Notes: generated by a model not told the origin, from the sequence alone. Shown: positions 42,191 to 50,708, numbered from the stretch's first letter. The stretch: 64,000 nucleotides of DNA from Methylobacterium sp. J-030 (GCF_022829545.1 NZ_JAKSYM010000321.1:62001-126000), one strand, 5' to 3'. Program-made: numbers and translations.

Positions 42191-42352
42191 ATGCGCGACG
42201 AGCTTCGTCGTCACATCTACCGTGGCGGCAGGCCTCCCCGGGCCTGTAACGACAACCGGCGTGCCGGCGTCAGCCGCGGCTGGTATTGGGCGCTGATGGT
42301 CGGCGCGATGCCGACCATCGGTCTGTTGGCCGTCCTGTCAGTCCTGATCTGA
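42191..42352 (+). CDS. small hypothetical membrane protein, 53 aa
   Basis: Begins MRDELRRHIYRGGRPPRACN, a basic N-terminus, then a single hydrophobic helix to the end (WALMVGAMPTIGLLAVLSVLI). In-frame ATGs at 42119 and 42140 and a TTG at 42110 could extend it. I chose the start that directly precedes the basic segment. No family recognised. Confidence 0.4.
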   Translation: MRDELRRHIYRGGRPPRACNDNRRAGVSRGWYWALMVGAMPTIGLLAVLSVLI

Positions 42353-42557
42353 CCGACCCCCCCGGCCTTGCCGCCCCTACGGCGACGGCGGTCGTTCCCC
42401 CGGAAACCGCACGCAGCGTTCGTTGGATGCGTGCGCCGGTTGCGGAGCGTGATCCACAACGTTCTGCGCGTGGATGGAGTCCTGTCGGGCTCTCCACGTC
42501 GTTTCGCAGGCTCGGTGCTTGTGTCCGTCTAGGCCACCGTGCCCTAGCTCAGACTGC

Positions 42558-43073
42558 ATGAGCACCGCGTCCGCGCTTCCCGTCCGCCATATCGCCCGGG
42601 CGATCGTCCTCGATCCGCAGGATCGGATCCTGCTGATCGCCTACGCCTCCGTCCACGCGAAGGGACCGGACGGTGCGCCCTTGCGGTTCTGGTTCATGCC
42701 CGGCGGCGGCCTGGAGCCCGGCGAGGACCACGTCACCGCCTGTCGCCGGGAACTCGATGAGGAGATCGGGCGCGCCGACGTCGCGATCGGCCCGCAGGTC
42801 GCCACCTGCGACGGCCCGTTCCACCTGTTCCGCCAGCCTCGCGACGCCCGCGAGCGCTATTTCCTCGTCCGCCTGCCCGACGATCGGGTCGACACCAGCC
42901 GGCTTGCGGAGACCGAGGACAATCCGGTGCTCGGCACCCGCTGGTGGCCGCTTGAAGAGCTGCGCACCAGCGGCGAGCGCGTCGAACCGTCCGGACTGGC
43001 CGATCTCGCGGCCGACCTCGCCCGCGGGATTATGCCTGCGAAGCCCCGCGTTCTGGCTTGGCAGACACGCTGA
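42558..43073 (+). CDS. NUDIX hydrolase
   Basis: Hydrolyses a nucleoside diphosphate linked to another moiety; the substrate is unknown. The 171-aa protein contains a complete Nudix box, GGLEPGEDHVTACRRELDEE then IG, fitting GX5EX7REUXEEXGU. Strands RAIVLDPQDRILLIAYASV and LRFWFMPGGG surround it. The protein is probably cytoplasmic. It lies 44 bp before the carbonic anhydrase gene on the same strand. Confidence 0.9.
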   Translation: MSTASALPVRHIARAIVLDPQDRILLIAYASVHAKGPDGAPLRFWFMPGGGLEPGEDHVTACRRELDEEIGRADVAIGPQVATCDGPFHLFRQPRDARERYFLVRLPDDRVDTSRLAETEDNPVLGTRWWPLEELRTSGERVEPSGLADLAADLARGIMPAKPRVLAWQTR

Positions 43074-43116
43074 TTGCAGCCGCGCCGCGGCGGATGTTTC
43101 AACTGGAGGTTCTTCT

Positions 43117-43782
43117 ATGTTTCCCGTTTATTTGACCGAAGGTTATCGGACGTTCCTCGAGCAGCGCTTTCCGGCCGAGCGCCGGCGCTTCGCGCAGTTG
43201 GCCACCTCCCAGACGCCGGAGATCCTGATCATCAGTTGCTGCGACAGCCGGGTCTCGCCCAGCGCGATTTTCGATGCCGGACCGGGCGAGCTGTTCACGA
43301 TCCGCAACGTCGCCAACCTCGTGCCGCCCTACCAGCCGGACGAAAACTATCACGGCACCTCCGCGGCGCTCGAATTCGCCGTCCAGGCCCTGGAGGTGAA
43401 GCATATCGTCGTGCTCGGGCACGCCACTTGCGGCGGGGTGAAGGCCTACGCGCAGAAGGCCGCGCCGCTCTCCGAAGGGAATTTCATCGGCAAATGGGTT
43501 TCGCTGGTGGAGCCCGCCGTGGCGAAGGCAGGCGACCCCAAAGCGCCGGACTACCTGACGCGTCTCGAATACGCCGTGGTGGCGCAGGGTCTGGAGAACC
43601 TGATGACCTTCCCGTTCGTGAAGGAACGGGTCGAGAATGGCCGGCTCGAACTCCATGGCGCGCATTTCGGCGTTGCCAGCGGGTCCCTGGTGGTGCGCGA
43701 CCCGGAGACGGGGGCGTTCAAGCCGCCGATCGACACGGGCGGCCTGCCGGTGCGTTCGGTGGCCGCCATCGCGTGTGACTGA
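43117..43782 (+). CDS. beta-class carbonic anhydrase
   Basis: Interconverts CO2 and bicarbonate. The 221-aa protein has the zinc ligands in ISCCDSRVSPSAIFD (Cys, with the Asp-Arg dyad) and GHATCGGVKAY (His and Cys). Other conserved blocks are FTIRNVANLVPPY and SAALEFAVQALEVKHIVVLGH. It lacks a signal peptide. AACTGGAGG lies just ahead of the ATG at 43117. The gene follows the Nudix gene closely, and a minus-strand terminator lies beyond it. Confidence 0.94.
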   Translation: MFPVYLTEGYRTFLEQRFPAERRRFAQLATSQTPEILIISCCDSRVSPSAIFDAGPGELFTIRNVANLVPPYQPDENYHGTSAALEFAVQALEVKHIVVLGHATCGGVKAYAQKAAPLSEGNFIGKWVSLVEPAVAKAGDPKAPDYLTRLEYAVVAQGLENLMTFPFVKERVENGRLELHGAHFGVASGSLVVRDPETGAFKPPIDTGGLPVRSVAAIACD

Positions 43783-43929
43783 TACCCAAGTTGCGCCGAT
43801 GCCGACCCATGGTCGGGATCGGCGCCTCCAGCGGACGCCCGCCGTCGCGCGGGCAACTGGCGACGGGTCCAGCTCATCGTCAGCGTCGGCTCGTGTAAGG
43901 CCGAGGCCGCGCGGTGATCTTCCGCACGC

Positions 43930-43959
43930 AAAAAAGGCGGCCCGCTTGCTCGGGCCGCC
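43930..43959 (-). terminator. intrinsic terminator for the DUF4142 gene
   Basis: Read on the minus strand, GGCGGCCCG and CGGGCCGCC form a perfect 9-bp stem around a 6-nt loop, followed by TTTTTT. This is a textbook Rho-independent terminator 45 bp after the DUF4142 stop codon. It may also serve the convergent carbonic anhydrase gene. Confidence 0.88.
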
Positions 43960-44003
43960 TGTCCTGACGGCCCGGCCGAAGCCGGGCCGGGCGATCCGGT
44001 GCC

Positions 44004-44708
44004 TTACATCGCGCCCGGCAGACGCTGCGCCTGGTCGTAGTGCATCTGCAGGGCCGGCAGGGCCTGCTGGGCGTAGTTGCGCAGGGCCGGGTTCGGGCCA
44101 CCCTGGGCGTAGGCCTGGGTCATCGCGATGGTCATCTGATGGGCCTGAAGCTGCTGCGTCGCGAACACGCGATCGAAACGCGCGCCGGGCGGCGTCGCCG
44201 ACAGCTCGGCCAGCATCGCCTGCTGCTGCGGATTCGGCTGCACGATGGTGGAGCCGCCCGTTGCCATCATGTCGCCGCCGCCGAGGCGGCCTCCGACCGC
44301 TGCGCCGTTCGCCGCGCCGGCACCGGCGCCCTGAAGGCCGCCGACCGGCCCGCCCGAGAGGGTGCCACCGACCACGCCGGTCGCCGCGCCGACGCCCGCA
44401 CCCACGGCGCTGCCGGCCACCGCGATCGGAGCCGTCACCAGGCCGCCGAGGCCCGGATCGCCGCCTGCCATCGCGCCGGGCTGGCCGCCGGCCAGGGCCA
44501 CGTTGGCGGCACGGTGATCGCGGATCACCTCCTGGGCGTAGGAACGGATCCGCGGATTGCGCGACTTGGACAGGGCGATCTGCGAGGACTGGATCTCGAA
44601 GGCGTTCGCCTGCATCGACTGCATGCGGAAATCGTTGGCACTCTGCGCCAGCGCCGGGGTCGACAGCGCGACGACCAGGGCGGAGGCGGCGGCGTAATTC
44701 TTGAGCAT
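44004..44708 (-). CDS. DUF4142-family secreted protein with glycine-rich insertion
   Basis: A 234-aa exported protein: signal peptide MLKNYAAASALVVALSTPALAQ, then a DUF4142-like helical start (NAFEIQSSQIALSKSRNPRI then RSYAQEVIRDH). The domain is interrupted at about residues 74-157 by Gly/Ala-rich sequence with GxxxG-like spacing (AVAGSAVGAGVGAATGVVGG). It resumes with ARFDRVFATQQLQAHQMTI and NYAQQALPALQMHYDQAQRL. DUF4142 proteins are periplasmic or outer-membrane-associated with no settled function. The ATG at 44708 opens directly into the signal peptide. A strong terminator follows the gene. Confidence 0.82.
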   Translation of the reverse strand: MLKNYAAASALVVALSTPALAQSANDFRMQSMQANAFEIQSSQIALSKSRNPRIRSYAQEVIRDHRAANVALAGGQPGAMAGGDPGLGGLVTAPIAVAGSAVGAGVGAATGVVGGTLSGGPVGGLQGAGAGAANGAAVGGRLGGGDMMATGGSTIVQPNPQQQAMLAELSATPPGARFDRVFATQQLQAHQMTIAMTQAYAQGGPNPALRNYAQQALPALQMHYDQAQRLPGAM

Positions 44709-44943
44709 CAGGAACCTCGTTTCGAGATGAGAGCGCGAACTGGCATGGGGCGCCGAGCGGAGATCGAACGACCTCACGCCGCGCGTTCGCGAATTGTGGC
44801 GTCAACGGAGCCATCGACTTATGGTTCCTGCCGTTTTCGGTTCGGACCGACGGCAAGGCGGAGGTTTGCCCACAGCGCCGCCACCTCGGCGCAGCCGATC
44901 GCGGCCGCCGCTGGACCCGGCCGGACCGACCGCTGAGGACCGG

Positions 44944-46092
44944 ATGATCCTGGTCCCGATCCAGATCCTGCGCGCCGTCGCCGCCCTCATGGTGGTCTGG
45001 CACCATGCCCGGCACGAGGCGGAGCTCCTGGCCCTGCGCAGTGCCGGTCCGGCCCCGGAGCCCGGCACCGTCCTGCCCTGGTGGGGCGGCGTCGATCTGT
45101 TTTTCGTGATCTCCGGCCTCGTCATCGTCCTCGCGAGCGGACGCCTGGTCGGGAGACCGGGCGGCCGGGCGCGCTTCCTCGCCCACCGGATCGCCCGGGT
45201 GGTCCCGCTCTACTGGCTGGTGAGCCTCCTCTATCTCGGCCTCGCCCTGGCGCGTCCCGATCTCGTCGGGGATGCCGCCGCCCTCGTCCACGAACCCGTC
45301 GCCCTCCTGTCCAGCTTCCTGTTCTGGCCGGCCGCCCGGCCGGACGGCACGATCCAGCCCCTCTACGGGCTGGGCTGGACCCTGAACTACGAAGCCTTCT
45401 TCTATGCCCTGTTCGCCGCCGGGTTGGGTTTCGGTCTGCGGGGCGCGGTCACGTGGCTCGTCGCCAGTCTGGGACTCCTCGCCGCCGCCGGGGCCGCTTG
45501 GCCGGATCTGCCCCTGCCGCTGCGGTTCTGGGTGAACCCGATCGTGCTCGAATTCGCCGCCGGCGCAGGGCTGGCCCTCATCTATCGGGACGGCCTTCGG
45601 CTCGCCGCGCCGGTCCGCGCCGGTCTCGCGGCGCTGGGGCTCCTCGGGCTGATCCTGGCGGCGCGCTGGCTCGCCGATCTCGGCGAGGCCGACGGCATCC
45701 TGCGACCGCTCCTCGTAGGTATACCGGCGGCCTTGCTCGTGGCGTCCGCCCTTGGGCCAGGGCGCAATGCCGCGCAGGTCGCATGTCTGCCGGGCTGGAC
45801 GCGCGCCCTCGTGCGTCTCGGGGATGCCTCCTACGCCCTCTACCTCGTGCATCCGTTCGCGCTGCGCCTCGTGCGCGAGATCCTGCTGCGGCTCGGCGCG
45901 GCGCCGGTCCTGCACCCCTATGGCGCCATGGTCCTGATGCTGACGGCGAGCGTCGTGGCCGCCCTCCTGGTCCACCGGTTCGTCGAGATGCCGCTGACCC
46001 GCTGGTTGCGCGGAATCCTCGATTCCGGCGATCCTCAGAACCGTGTGCGCGCCGGAGCGGACGCGGTTCCCCAGAGACGCGCGCCGGATTAG
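44944..46092 (+). CDS. acyltransferase family 3 membrane protein
   Basis: An integral membrane O-acyltransferase of the family that modifies surface sugars or peptidoglycan. The 382-aa protein has about ten membrane segments. It has the N-terminal blocks QILRAVAALMVVWHHARHE (catalytic His), WWGGVDLFFVISGLVIV, FLAHRIARVVPLYWLVSL and WTLNYEAFFYALFA. A late LGDASYALYLVHPFALRL block is also typical. The ATG at 44944 begins the first conserved helix. The target glycan is unknown. The universal stress protein gene follows 24 bp downstream. Confidence 0.92.
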   Translation: MILVPIQILRAVAALMVVWHHARHEAELLALRSAGPAPEPGTVLPWWGGVDLFFVISGLVIVLASGRLVGRPGGRARFLAHRIARVVPLYWLVSLLYLGLALARPDLVGDAAALVHEPVALLSSFLFWPAARPDGTIQPLYGLGWTLNYEAFFYALFAAGLGFGLRGAVTWLVASLGLLAAAGAAWPDLPLPLRFWVNPIVLEFAAGAGLALIYRDGLRLAAPVRAGLAALGLLGLILAARWLADLGEADGILRPLLVGIPAALLVASALGPGRNAAQVACLPGWTRALVRLGDASYALYLVHPFALRLVREILLRLGAAPVLHPYGAMVLMLTASVVAALLVHRFVEMPLTRWLRGILDSGDPQNRVRAGADAVPQRRAPD

Positions 46093-46116
46093 CCTCGCTC
46101 CGAGGAGGACACCGCC

Positions 46117-46980
46117 ATGAAGACCCTGCTCGTACCCGTCGCGATGCACGATGCCCTGCCTTCCGTGTTCGAGACGGTGCGGCTTGCCGCGGCCCGCTTC
46201 GGCAGCCTGATCGAGGGTGTGTCGCTGCGCCCGGCGCTGGCCGAATACGTCCCCGTCGACATGGTCGGCGGCATGACCTGGCTACGGGACGAGGAGGCCG
46301 ACCGGGCCGAGGCCGAGGAGGCGGGCGGCCGCTTCGTCGCCTTCATGGACGCGGCCGGCATCCCCCGCCATGCCCGCGACGGGCTCTGCATACCGGAGCG
46401 GGTGCCGGACGCCGGACCGCGCTATCGCTGGCGGCAGGACGTGCCGACCGGCGACGCGTTCCTCGGCCAGTACGCCCGCCTGTTCTCCGCCACGGTGGTC
46501 GGCCGCCCGGGCACCACCGACAATGCCCCGCGAATGACGACGTTCGAGACCGCCCTGTTCGAGAGCGGCCGCCCGATCCTGCTGGCGCCGCCGACCGCGC
46601 CCGCGACCCTCGGCGACGCGATCCTGATCGCCTGGAACGGCTCGACAGAGACGGCCCGGGCGGTCGCCTTCGCGATGCCGTTCCTGCGCAAGGCCCGGCG
46701 GGTGCTGGTGCTGAGCGTCGAGGGCGGGATGGTGCCGGGCCCGAGCGCCCAGGACCTCGCTCAGGCGCTGGCCTGCGAGGGGGTGGAGGCCGCCCACCGT
46801 GCCCTGCCGGCGGGGCGTCGCGTGCCCGGCGAGACCTTCCTGGCGGAGGCCAAGGCGTTCGGCTGCGACCTGTTGATCAAGGGTGCCTACACACAGAGCC
46901 GCCTGCGCCAGATGATCTTCGGCGGCGTCACCAGCCACGTGCTGGCCTATGCCGACATGCCGGTGCTGATGGCGCATTGA
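46117..46980 (+). CDS. universal stress protein family protein, two-domain length
   Basis: A 287-aa cytoplasmic protein with the Usp fold. The second domain is clearest: DAILIAWNGSTETARAVAFAMPFL (quoted as AILIAWNGSTETARAVAFAM) and a C-terminal nucleotide-type segment GAYTQSRLRQMIFGGVTSHV. The first domain (MKTLLVPVAMHDALPSVFET) is more diverged. A GAGGAGGA ribosome binding site lies before the ATG at 46117. Tandem-domain Usp proteins are typical of soil Proteobacteria; the trigger is unknown. Confidence 0.88.
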   Translation: MKTLLVPVAMHDALPSVFETVRLAAARFGSLIEGVSLRPALAEYVPVDMVGGMTWLRDEEADRAEAEEAGGRFVAFMDAAGIPRHARDGLCIPERVPDAGPRYRWRQDVPTGDAFLGQYARLFSATVVGRPGTTDNAPRMTTFETALFESGRPILLAPPTAPATLGDAILIAWNGSTETARAVAFAMPFLRKARRVLVLSVEGGMVPGPSAQDLAQALACEGVEAAHRALPAGRRVPGETFLAEAKAFGCDLLIKGAYTQSRLRQMIFGGVTSHVLAYADMPVLMAH

Positions 46981-47022
46981 GTTGCCGACCGAGGGCCGGG
47001 CCCGGCCTTCACGACGGCCCGG

Positions 47023-47310
47023 TCAGCGGCTCTGGACCGCCCGATATCGACGTTTCAGGTACGCGTGAACGGCATGTTCGAAGGCGGCATTCTCGATCGT
47101 CCGCAGATCATCCCGCGCCGCGAACGGACCGTGGACGACGACCTTGTCCATCTCGTCGGCGTAGGATCGGGCACGGCAATAGCCATCACCCTGCTCGAAG
47201 TGATAGTCGAAAAAGTTGTAGTATTGCTCCATCCGGCCCTCGACAAAGATCGCGTCGATGCTGTGCTCGATCTCGACGGGTCTGATAGGATCGTCAAACG
47301 GCTCGGCCAT
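47023..47310 (-). CDS. hypothetical protein, 95 aa
   Basis: A compact, acidic and aromatic-rich protein starting MAEPFDDPIRPVEIEHSIDA. It has a distinctive GRMEQYYNFFDYHFEQGDGY stretch and ends YLKRRYRAVQSR. I do not recognise a family, but the composition looks like a real folded protein. It is convergent with the universal stress protein gene and divergent from the secreted protein at 47452. Confidence 0.6.
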   Translation of the reverse strand: MAEPFDDPIRPVEIEHSIDAIFVEGRMEQYYNFFDYHFEQGDGYCRARSYADEMDKVVVHGPFAARDDLRTIENAAFEHAVHAYLKRRYRAVQSR

Positions 47311-47451
47311 GAATCACCTCCGCACTCAGGCCAGTCTCTCGCCCTGCTCGTGAAGCACAAGCGAAACCGCCCCGTGCCGATCATCGACGGCTTCGGGAAC
47401 CGCGGCGCAGGCGTGGCGTTCGGCTCCCGCGCGCCCCGAAAAAGGATCCCC

Positions 47452-48057
47452 GTGACGAGCCTTGTGAACCGCAACCTCATTGCCGCCCTGCTGACGGCAG
47501 CTTGCGTCACCACCGTACGGGCCGAGCCGGTCACGGCCCGGTTCCGGGGAACGGTCGAGCGGGCCGAGGCCGACCGCATCGAGATCCGCCGGCCCAGCGG
47601 CAGCACATTGGCCCTGCGGATGGATCCGAAGACGAGAGTGTACGCGGTGAACGAGACGGACCTGCGGGCGATCAAGCCTGAGAGCTATGTGAGCGTGCTC
47701 GGCGTCGCGGGGGCGGAGCCGCGCCGCGCCACTGCCGTGATGCTGTACTCGCCCTCCGAACGCGGCTTCGAGGCGGGAAGCCAGCCTTGGGACACGGCGC
47801 CAGGCGCGACGCTGACGGCCGGCTGGGTTGCCGACCTGCAGCGCGGCTCGCCCCTGCGGATAGCCCTCTCGTACGGCGGCGGGCAATCCACCTTCAAGGT
47901 TCCCCACGATACGCCGGTGACCCAGCTCTCACCCGGCGAGAAGGCGCAACTCCAGCCGGGGGCCGCCGTGACGGTCTTCGCCCGATCGGACGCGGACGGC
48001 GCCCTGACGGCCGGGACGATCGCGGTGGGCCGGCAGGGCGCCGTCCCGGGCCTTTGA
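47452..48057 (+). CDS. secreted hypothetical protein, probable OB-fold (DUF5666-like)
   Basis: A 201-aa exported protein. The GTG at 47452 opens into a signal peptide (VTSLVNRNLIAALLTAACVTTVRA). The mature part has repeated beta-strand patterns, FRGTVERAEADRIEIRRPSG and TLTAGWVADLQRGSPLRIAL, ending DGALTAGTIAVGRQG. This pattern resembles DUF5666-type small beta-barrel repeats, an impression rather than a firm match. Upstream in-frame sequence is open but not signal-like. Confidence 0.6.
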   Translation: MTSLVNRNLIAALLTAACVTTVRAEPVTARFRGTVERAEADRIEIRRPSGSTLALRMDPKTRVYAVNETDLRAIKPESYVSVLGVAGAEPRRATAVMLYSPSERGFEAGSQPWDTAPGATLTAGWVADLQRGSPLRIALSYGGGQSTFKVPHDTPVTQLSPGEKAQLQPGAAVTVFARSDADGALTAGTIAVGRQGAVPGL

Positions 48058-48136
48058 CGCATCCGGGCGCGCGCGGCGTCACCGTTCCTGCCCCCGGACC
48101 GCGCACGGGGCGCGAAGCTGCGCTACATCGATCGCG

Positions 48137-48556
48137 ATGACCGAATCGTCCTTCACGCTCGATCCGCACCTGGCCGCCGACACCGTCGAGGTGGGCGACC
48201 TCGCTCTGTGCCGCGTGCTGCTGATGGACGATGCCCGGTTCCCGTGGCTGATCCTCGTGCCGCGCCTGCCCGCGATCACCGAAGTGACCGACCTGCCCGA
48301 GCCGGATTCGTCCGCCCTGTGGCAGGAGATCCGGATCGCCACCGGTGTGATGCAGGCGCTGGCAAAGCCCGACAAGGTGAACGTCGCCACCCTCGGCAAC
48401 GTCGTGGCGCAGCTCCACGTCCATGTCGTCGGCCGCTTCCGCTCGGACCCGGCCTGGCCCGGTCCGGTCTGGGGGGTCGGCACCCGCACGCCCTATCCGC
48501 TCCATGCCCGCGCCCAGCTCATCGAGCGCGCCGGCGCCCTGTTCTCCGCGGCCTGA
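48137..48556 (+). CDS. HIT domain protein
   Basis: A 139-aa nucleotide hydrolase or transferase of the histidine-triad superfamily. The active site reads QLHVHVVGR: the middle, nucleophilic His is present, but the first triad His is Gln. This is common in the short alphaproteobacterial HIT branch. Other blocks are FPWLILVPRLPAITEVTDL and DPAWPGPVWG. The adjacent nudC starts seven bases later, so the two nucleotide-processing enzymes form an operon. Confidence 0.88.
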   Translation: MTESSFTLDPHLAADTVEVGDLALCRVLLMDDARFPWLILVPRLPAITEVTDLPEPDSSALWQEIRIATGVMQALAKPDKVNVATLGNVVAQLHVHVVGRFRSDPAWPGPVWGVGTRTPYPLHARAQLIERAGALFSAA

Positions 48557-48562
48557 ACTTCC

Positions 48563-49465
48563 ATGACCGACCCCCGCGACACCCTCGGCTTCGTCCGGAA
48601 CCGACTCGACCGTCATTCGGCTGAACAGCCGGAGGAGGCGGTGCCCGCCTTCGATGCGCCCGGGGCCCGTCTCGTCCTCCTGTGCGGCGACCGGATCGTG
48701 CTGCACGGGTCCACCGCGCTGATCGCGCCCGGGGAGGCCGCCGACCTCGCCACCGGCACGCGGATCTTCCTCGGACACCGGGACGGACGGCCGGTCTTCG
48801 CCCTCGCGGCGCCCGCCGAGGCCGCGGAACGCCATGCCGGGGAGGGGACCCGCACCCTCGACCTGCGCAGCATCGCCACGGACTCAGCCGTTGAACCCGA
48901 GGAACTCGGCCTGCTGGCGGTCGCCAAGTCGATGCTCGACTGGCACGCCCGCCACGGCTTCTGCGCCAATTGCGGCACCGCGACCGTGTCGAAGGCCGGC
49001 GGCTTCCGCCGGGAGTGTCCCTCCTGCGCCGCGCATCACTTCCCCCGGGTTGATCCGGTGGTGATCATGCTGGTGCGCCGGGGGGATGCCTGCCTGCTGG
49101 GCCGGGGACCGCATTTCCGGCCGCACATGTATTCCTGCCTGGCGGGCTTCCTGGAGCCCGGCGAGACGATCGAGGATGCGGTGCGCCGCGAGGTGTTCGA
49201 GGAGACGCATATTCGCGTCGGCGCGGTCACCTATCGGGCCTCGCAGCCCTGGCCGTTTCCCTCGTCACTGATGATGGGCTGTGCCGCCGAGGCCCTGGAC
49301 GAGGCCATCGTGACCGATCCCAGCGAGTTGGAGGATGCCCGCTGGTTCAGCCGCGCGGACGTCGCCGCCATGCTGGCGGGGACGCATCCCGAGGGCATCC
49401 TGGCGCCGCCACCCATGGCGATCGCCCATTACCTGATGCGGGCCTTCGTGGCCGGGGAGACCTGA
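48563..49465 (+). CDS. nudC: NAD(+) diphosphatase / NAD-capped RNA hydrolase NudC
   Basis: Cleaves NADH or NAD and can remove NAD caps from RNA. The 300-aa protein has an N-terminal domain and the zinc ribbon CANCGTATVSKAGGFRRECPSC (quoted as CANC and CPSC). A Nudix domain with GFLEPGETIEDAVRREVFEE follows, then the NudC-specific SQPWPFPSSLMMG. The last Gly of the Nudix consensus (EEXG) is His here (EETHI), a small oddity. It is co-directional with the HIT gene, six bases apart. Confidence 0.92.
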   Translation: MTDPRDTLGFVRNRLDRHSAEQPEEAVPAFDAPGARLVLLCGDRIVLHGSTALIAPGEAADLATGTRIFLGHRDGRPVFALAAPAEAAERHAGEGTRTLDLRSIATDSAVEPEELGLLAVAKSMLDWHARHGFCANCGTATVSKAGGFRRECPSCAAHHFPRVDPVVIMLVRRGDACLLGRGPHFRPHMYSCLAGFLEPGETIEDAVRREVFEETHIRVGAVTYRASQPWPFPSSLMMGCAAEALDEAIVTDPSELEDARWFSRADVAAMLAGTHPEGILAPPPMAIAHYLMRAFVAGET

Positions 49466-49474
49466 GCCCGCGCC

Positions 49475-49975
49475 TCAGCCCGGCCCGCCTGCATTCCGGC
49501 TCGGATCGTCGGCGGGGTTGATGTAGGTCAGGCCGAACGGGCCGGAGCCGTTGACCTGCAGTTCCACCGGCTCGTCGGTGGTCCAGAGCGCGTGCGGCAT
49601 GTCCTCCGGCAGGTAGACGAAGCCGCCAGTCTTGAGCGCTGACCCCTTGGTCTTGTCCAAGATGCGCCCGTGCTCGTGATAGATCGAGCCCGACAGGATC
49701 GTCAGCGTCTCCGGCTTCGAATGGGTATGGGGCGCGATCACCGTGTTGGCCGGGATCTTCAGCCGCAGGACGAAGGCGCCTGGCTTGGCCGGATCCCCGG
49801 CGACGCGGCTGATCTGCGTGCCCTTGGGCAGGTTCGCGGGCCCGGGCTCGTAAGCGACCGCGGCGGCATCCGGGAGAACCACGAGGTCGGCATGATCGTG
49901 ACCGACGGCGATCGCCGGCTCGGAGCCACCGAGCACCGCGACCGCCAGTGCTGCACCGATCCAGGTCCGTGTCAT
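49475..49975 (-). CDS. secreted cupin-domain protein
   Basis: A 166-aa exported cupin. Signal peptide MTRTWIGAALAVAVLGGSEPAIAV is followed by a single barrel. Motif 1 is NTVIAPHTHSKPETLTILSGSI (quoted as APHTHSKPETLTILSG, with the metal-binding His-X-His) and motif 2 is GGFVYLPEDMPHALW. The substrate or metal is unknown. The ATG at 49975 opens into the signal peptide. It is convergent with nudC, only 9 bp apart. Confidence 0.85.
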   Translation of the reverse strand: MTRTWIGAALAVAVLGGSEPAIAVGHDHADLVVLPDAAAVAYEPGPANLPKGTQISRVAGDPAKPGAFVLRLKIPANTVIAPHTHSKPETLTILSGSIYHEHGRILDKTKGSALKTGGFVYLPEDMPHALWTTDEPVELQVNGSGPFGLTYINPADDPSRNAGGPG

Positions 49976-50115
49976 CGCTTGCCTCCCGCAATGATTACGA
50001 TTTTGCGCCCATTGATGGAGTGGTTCTTGACCGGGCTGGGATGATTCCCAGCCCCCATGCCCTGACGCAGTTCGTCGCGGATCCGGATTTGGGACCATTG
50101 CAGAGGAACGGGAGC

Positions 50116-50460
50116 TCAAACCTGCTCGCGCGGGTATGCGGTGATGAAAAGACCGTCGCCCGTCTCCTGAAGCAGCCAGACCGCGAGGATCGTCCGGCGC
50201 GTGCCATTGGGCATCAACATCAAGTCTCTGAACGCCAGTTGAGCGCCATATCGTCCGTGCCGAACGCTCGCGACCGGATTCTCCACGATATGCTCGAACA
50301 GCGCATCGGCCAGGGTCTTGGGATCGTCGGGCCGGAAGCCTTAAGCGAGAAAGAACTTTGCTTTTGACCCCCCATCGGGGTGCTGAAGATCGAGAAGGTA
50401 GTGAACGATCTTCTCGTGCGGGACGAGTGCATTCCTGAACGGAACACGGGTGCCGATCAA
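50116..50460 (-). pseudogene. DUF6883-like gene with in-frame stop codon
   Basis: From a TTG at 50460, which overlaps the stop of the DUF4926 gene (TTGA), the frame reads PFRNALVPHEKIVHYLLDLQ, then HPDGGSKAKFFLA, then TAA at codon 40 (50341-50343). The same frame goes on without interruption for 74 codons: GFRPDDPKTLADALFEHIVE, GRYGAQLAFRDLMLMPNGTR and ILAVWLLQETGDGLFITAYP. The two parts join into one DUF6883-like protein in which a single codon (a Leu is usual before GF) has become a stop. It is likely a nonsense pseudogene, but recoding or a sequencing error is possible. Confidence 0.7.
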
Positions 50461-50708
50461 AAATCAGGCTTCGACGTCACGACAAATTGGTTCGGCTCGA
50501 GCGTGACCAGGGCGGAGAAGGGTCTCGTGAATTCCACTTCGTAGGCTGCGCCGCGCGCCCAGGTGCCGACGATCGTGCCTTCGCTCCCAGCCGGTAGAAC
50601 GTGCCCCTCCTCGGTCTCCTGCTCAGCGTTCAGCGCGACACGGCTCAACTCGCGGATCGCGGCGCCTTGCCCCAAACTTCTAGCATAGTAGGTCGAGTCG
50701 AACGACAT
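50457..50708 (-). CDS. DUF4926 domain protein
   Basis: An 83-aa protein with the DUF4926 beta-barrel pattern: LSRVALNAEQETEEGHVLPAGSEGTIVGTW (quoted as LPAGSEGTIVGTWARGAAYE) and EFTRPFSALVTLEPNQFVV. DUF4926 proteins are often found beside DUF6883 genes, and here the DUF6883 frame starts inside this stop codon. No biochemical role is established for the pair. The surrounding bases are less GC-rich than the neighbourhood, which could mean transfer. Confidence 0.75.
   Translation of the reverse strand: MSFDSTYYARSLGQGAAIRELSRVALNAEQETEEGHVLPAGSEGTIVGTWARGAAYEVEFTRPFSALVTLEPNQFVVTSKPDF

Noticed and set aside
43099-46149. 1016-codon minus-strand open frame spanning several genes
   Set aside because: It crosses the carbonic anhydrase, DUF4142 and acyltransferase genes in a wrong frame; its length reflects the lack of stop codons in GC-rich DNA.
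50457-50708. DUF4926-DUF6883 as a toxin-antitoxin pair
   Set aside because: Size and overlap are suggestive, but neither product shows toxin or antitoxin motifs, and the second gene is interrupted.
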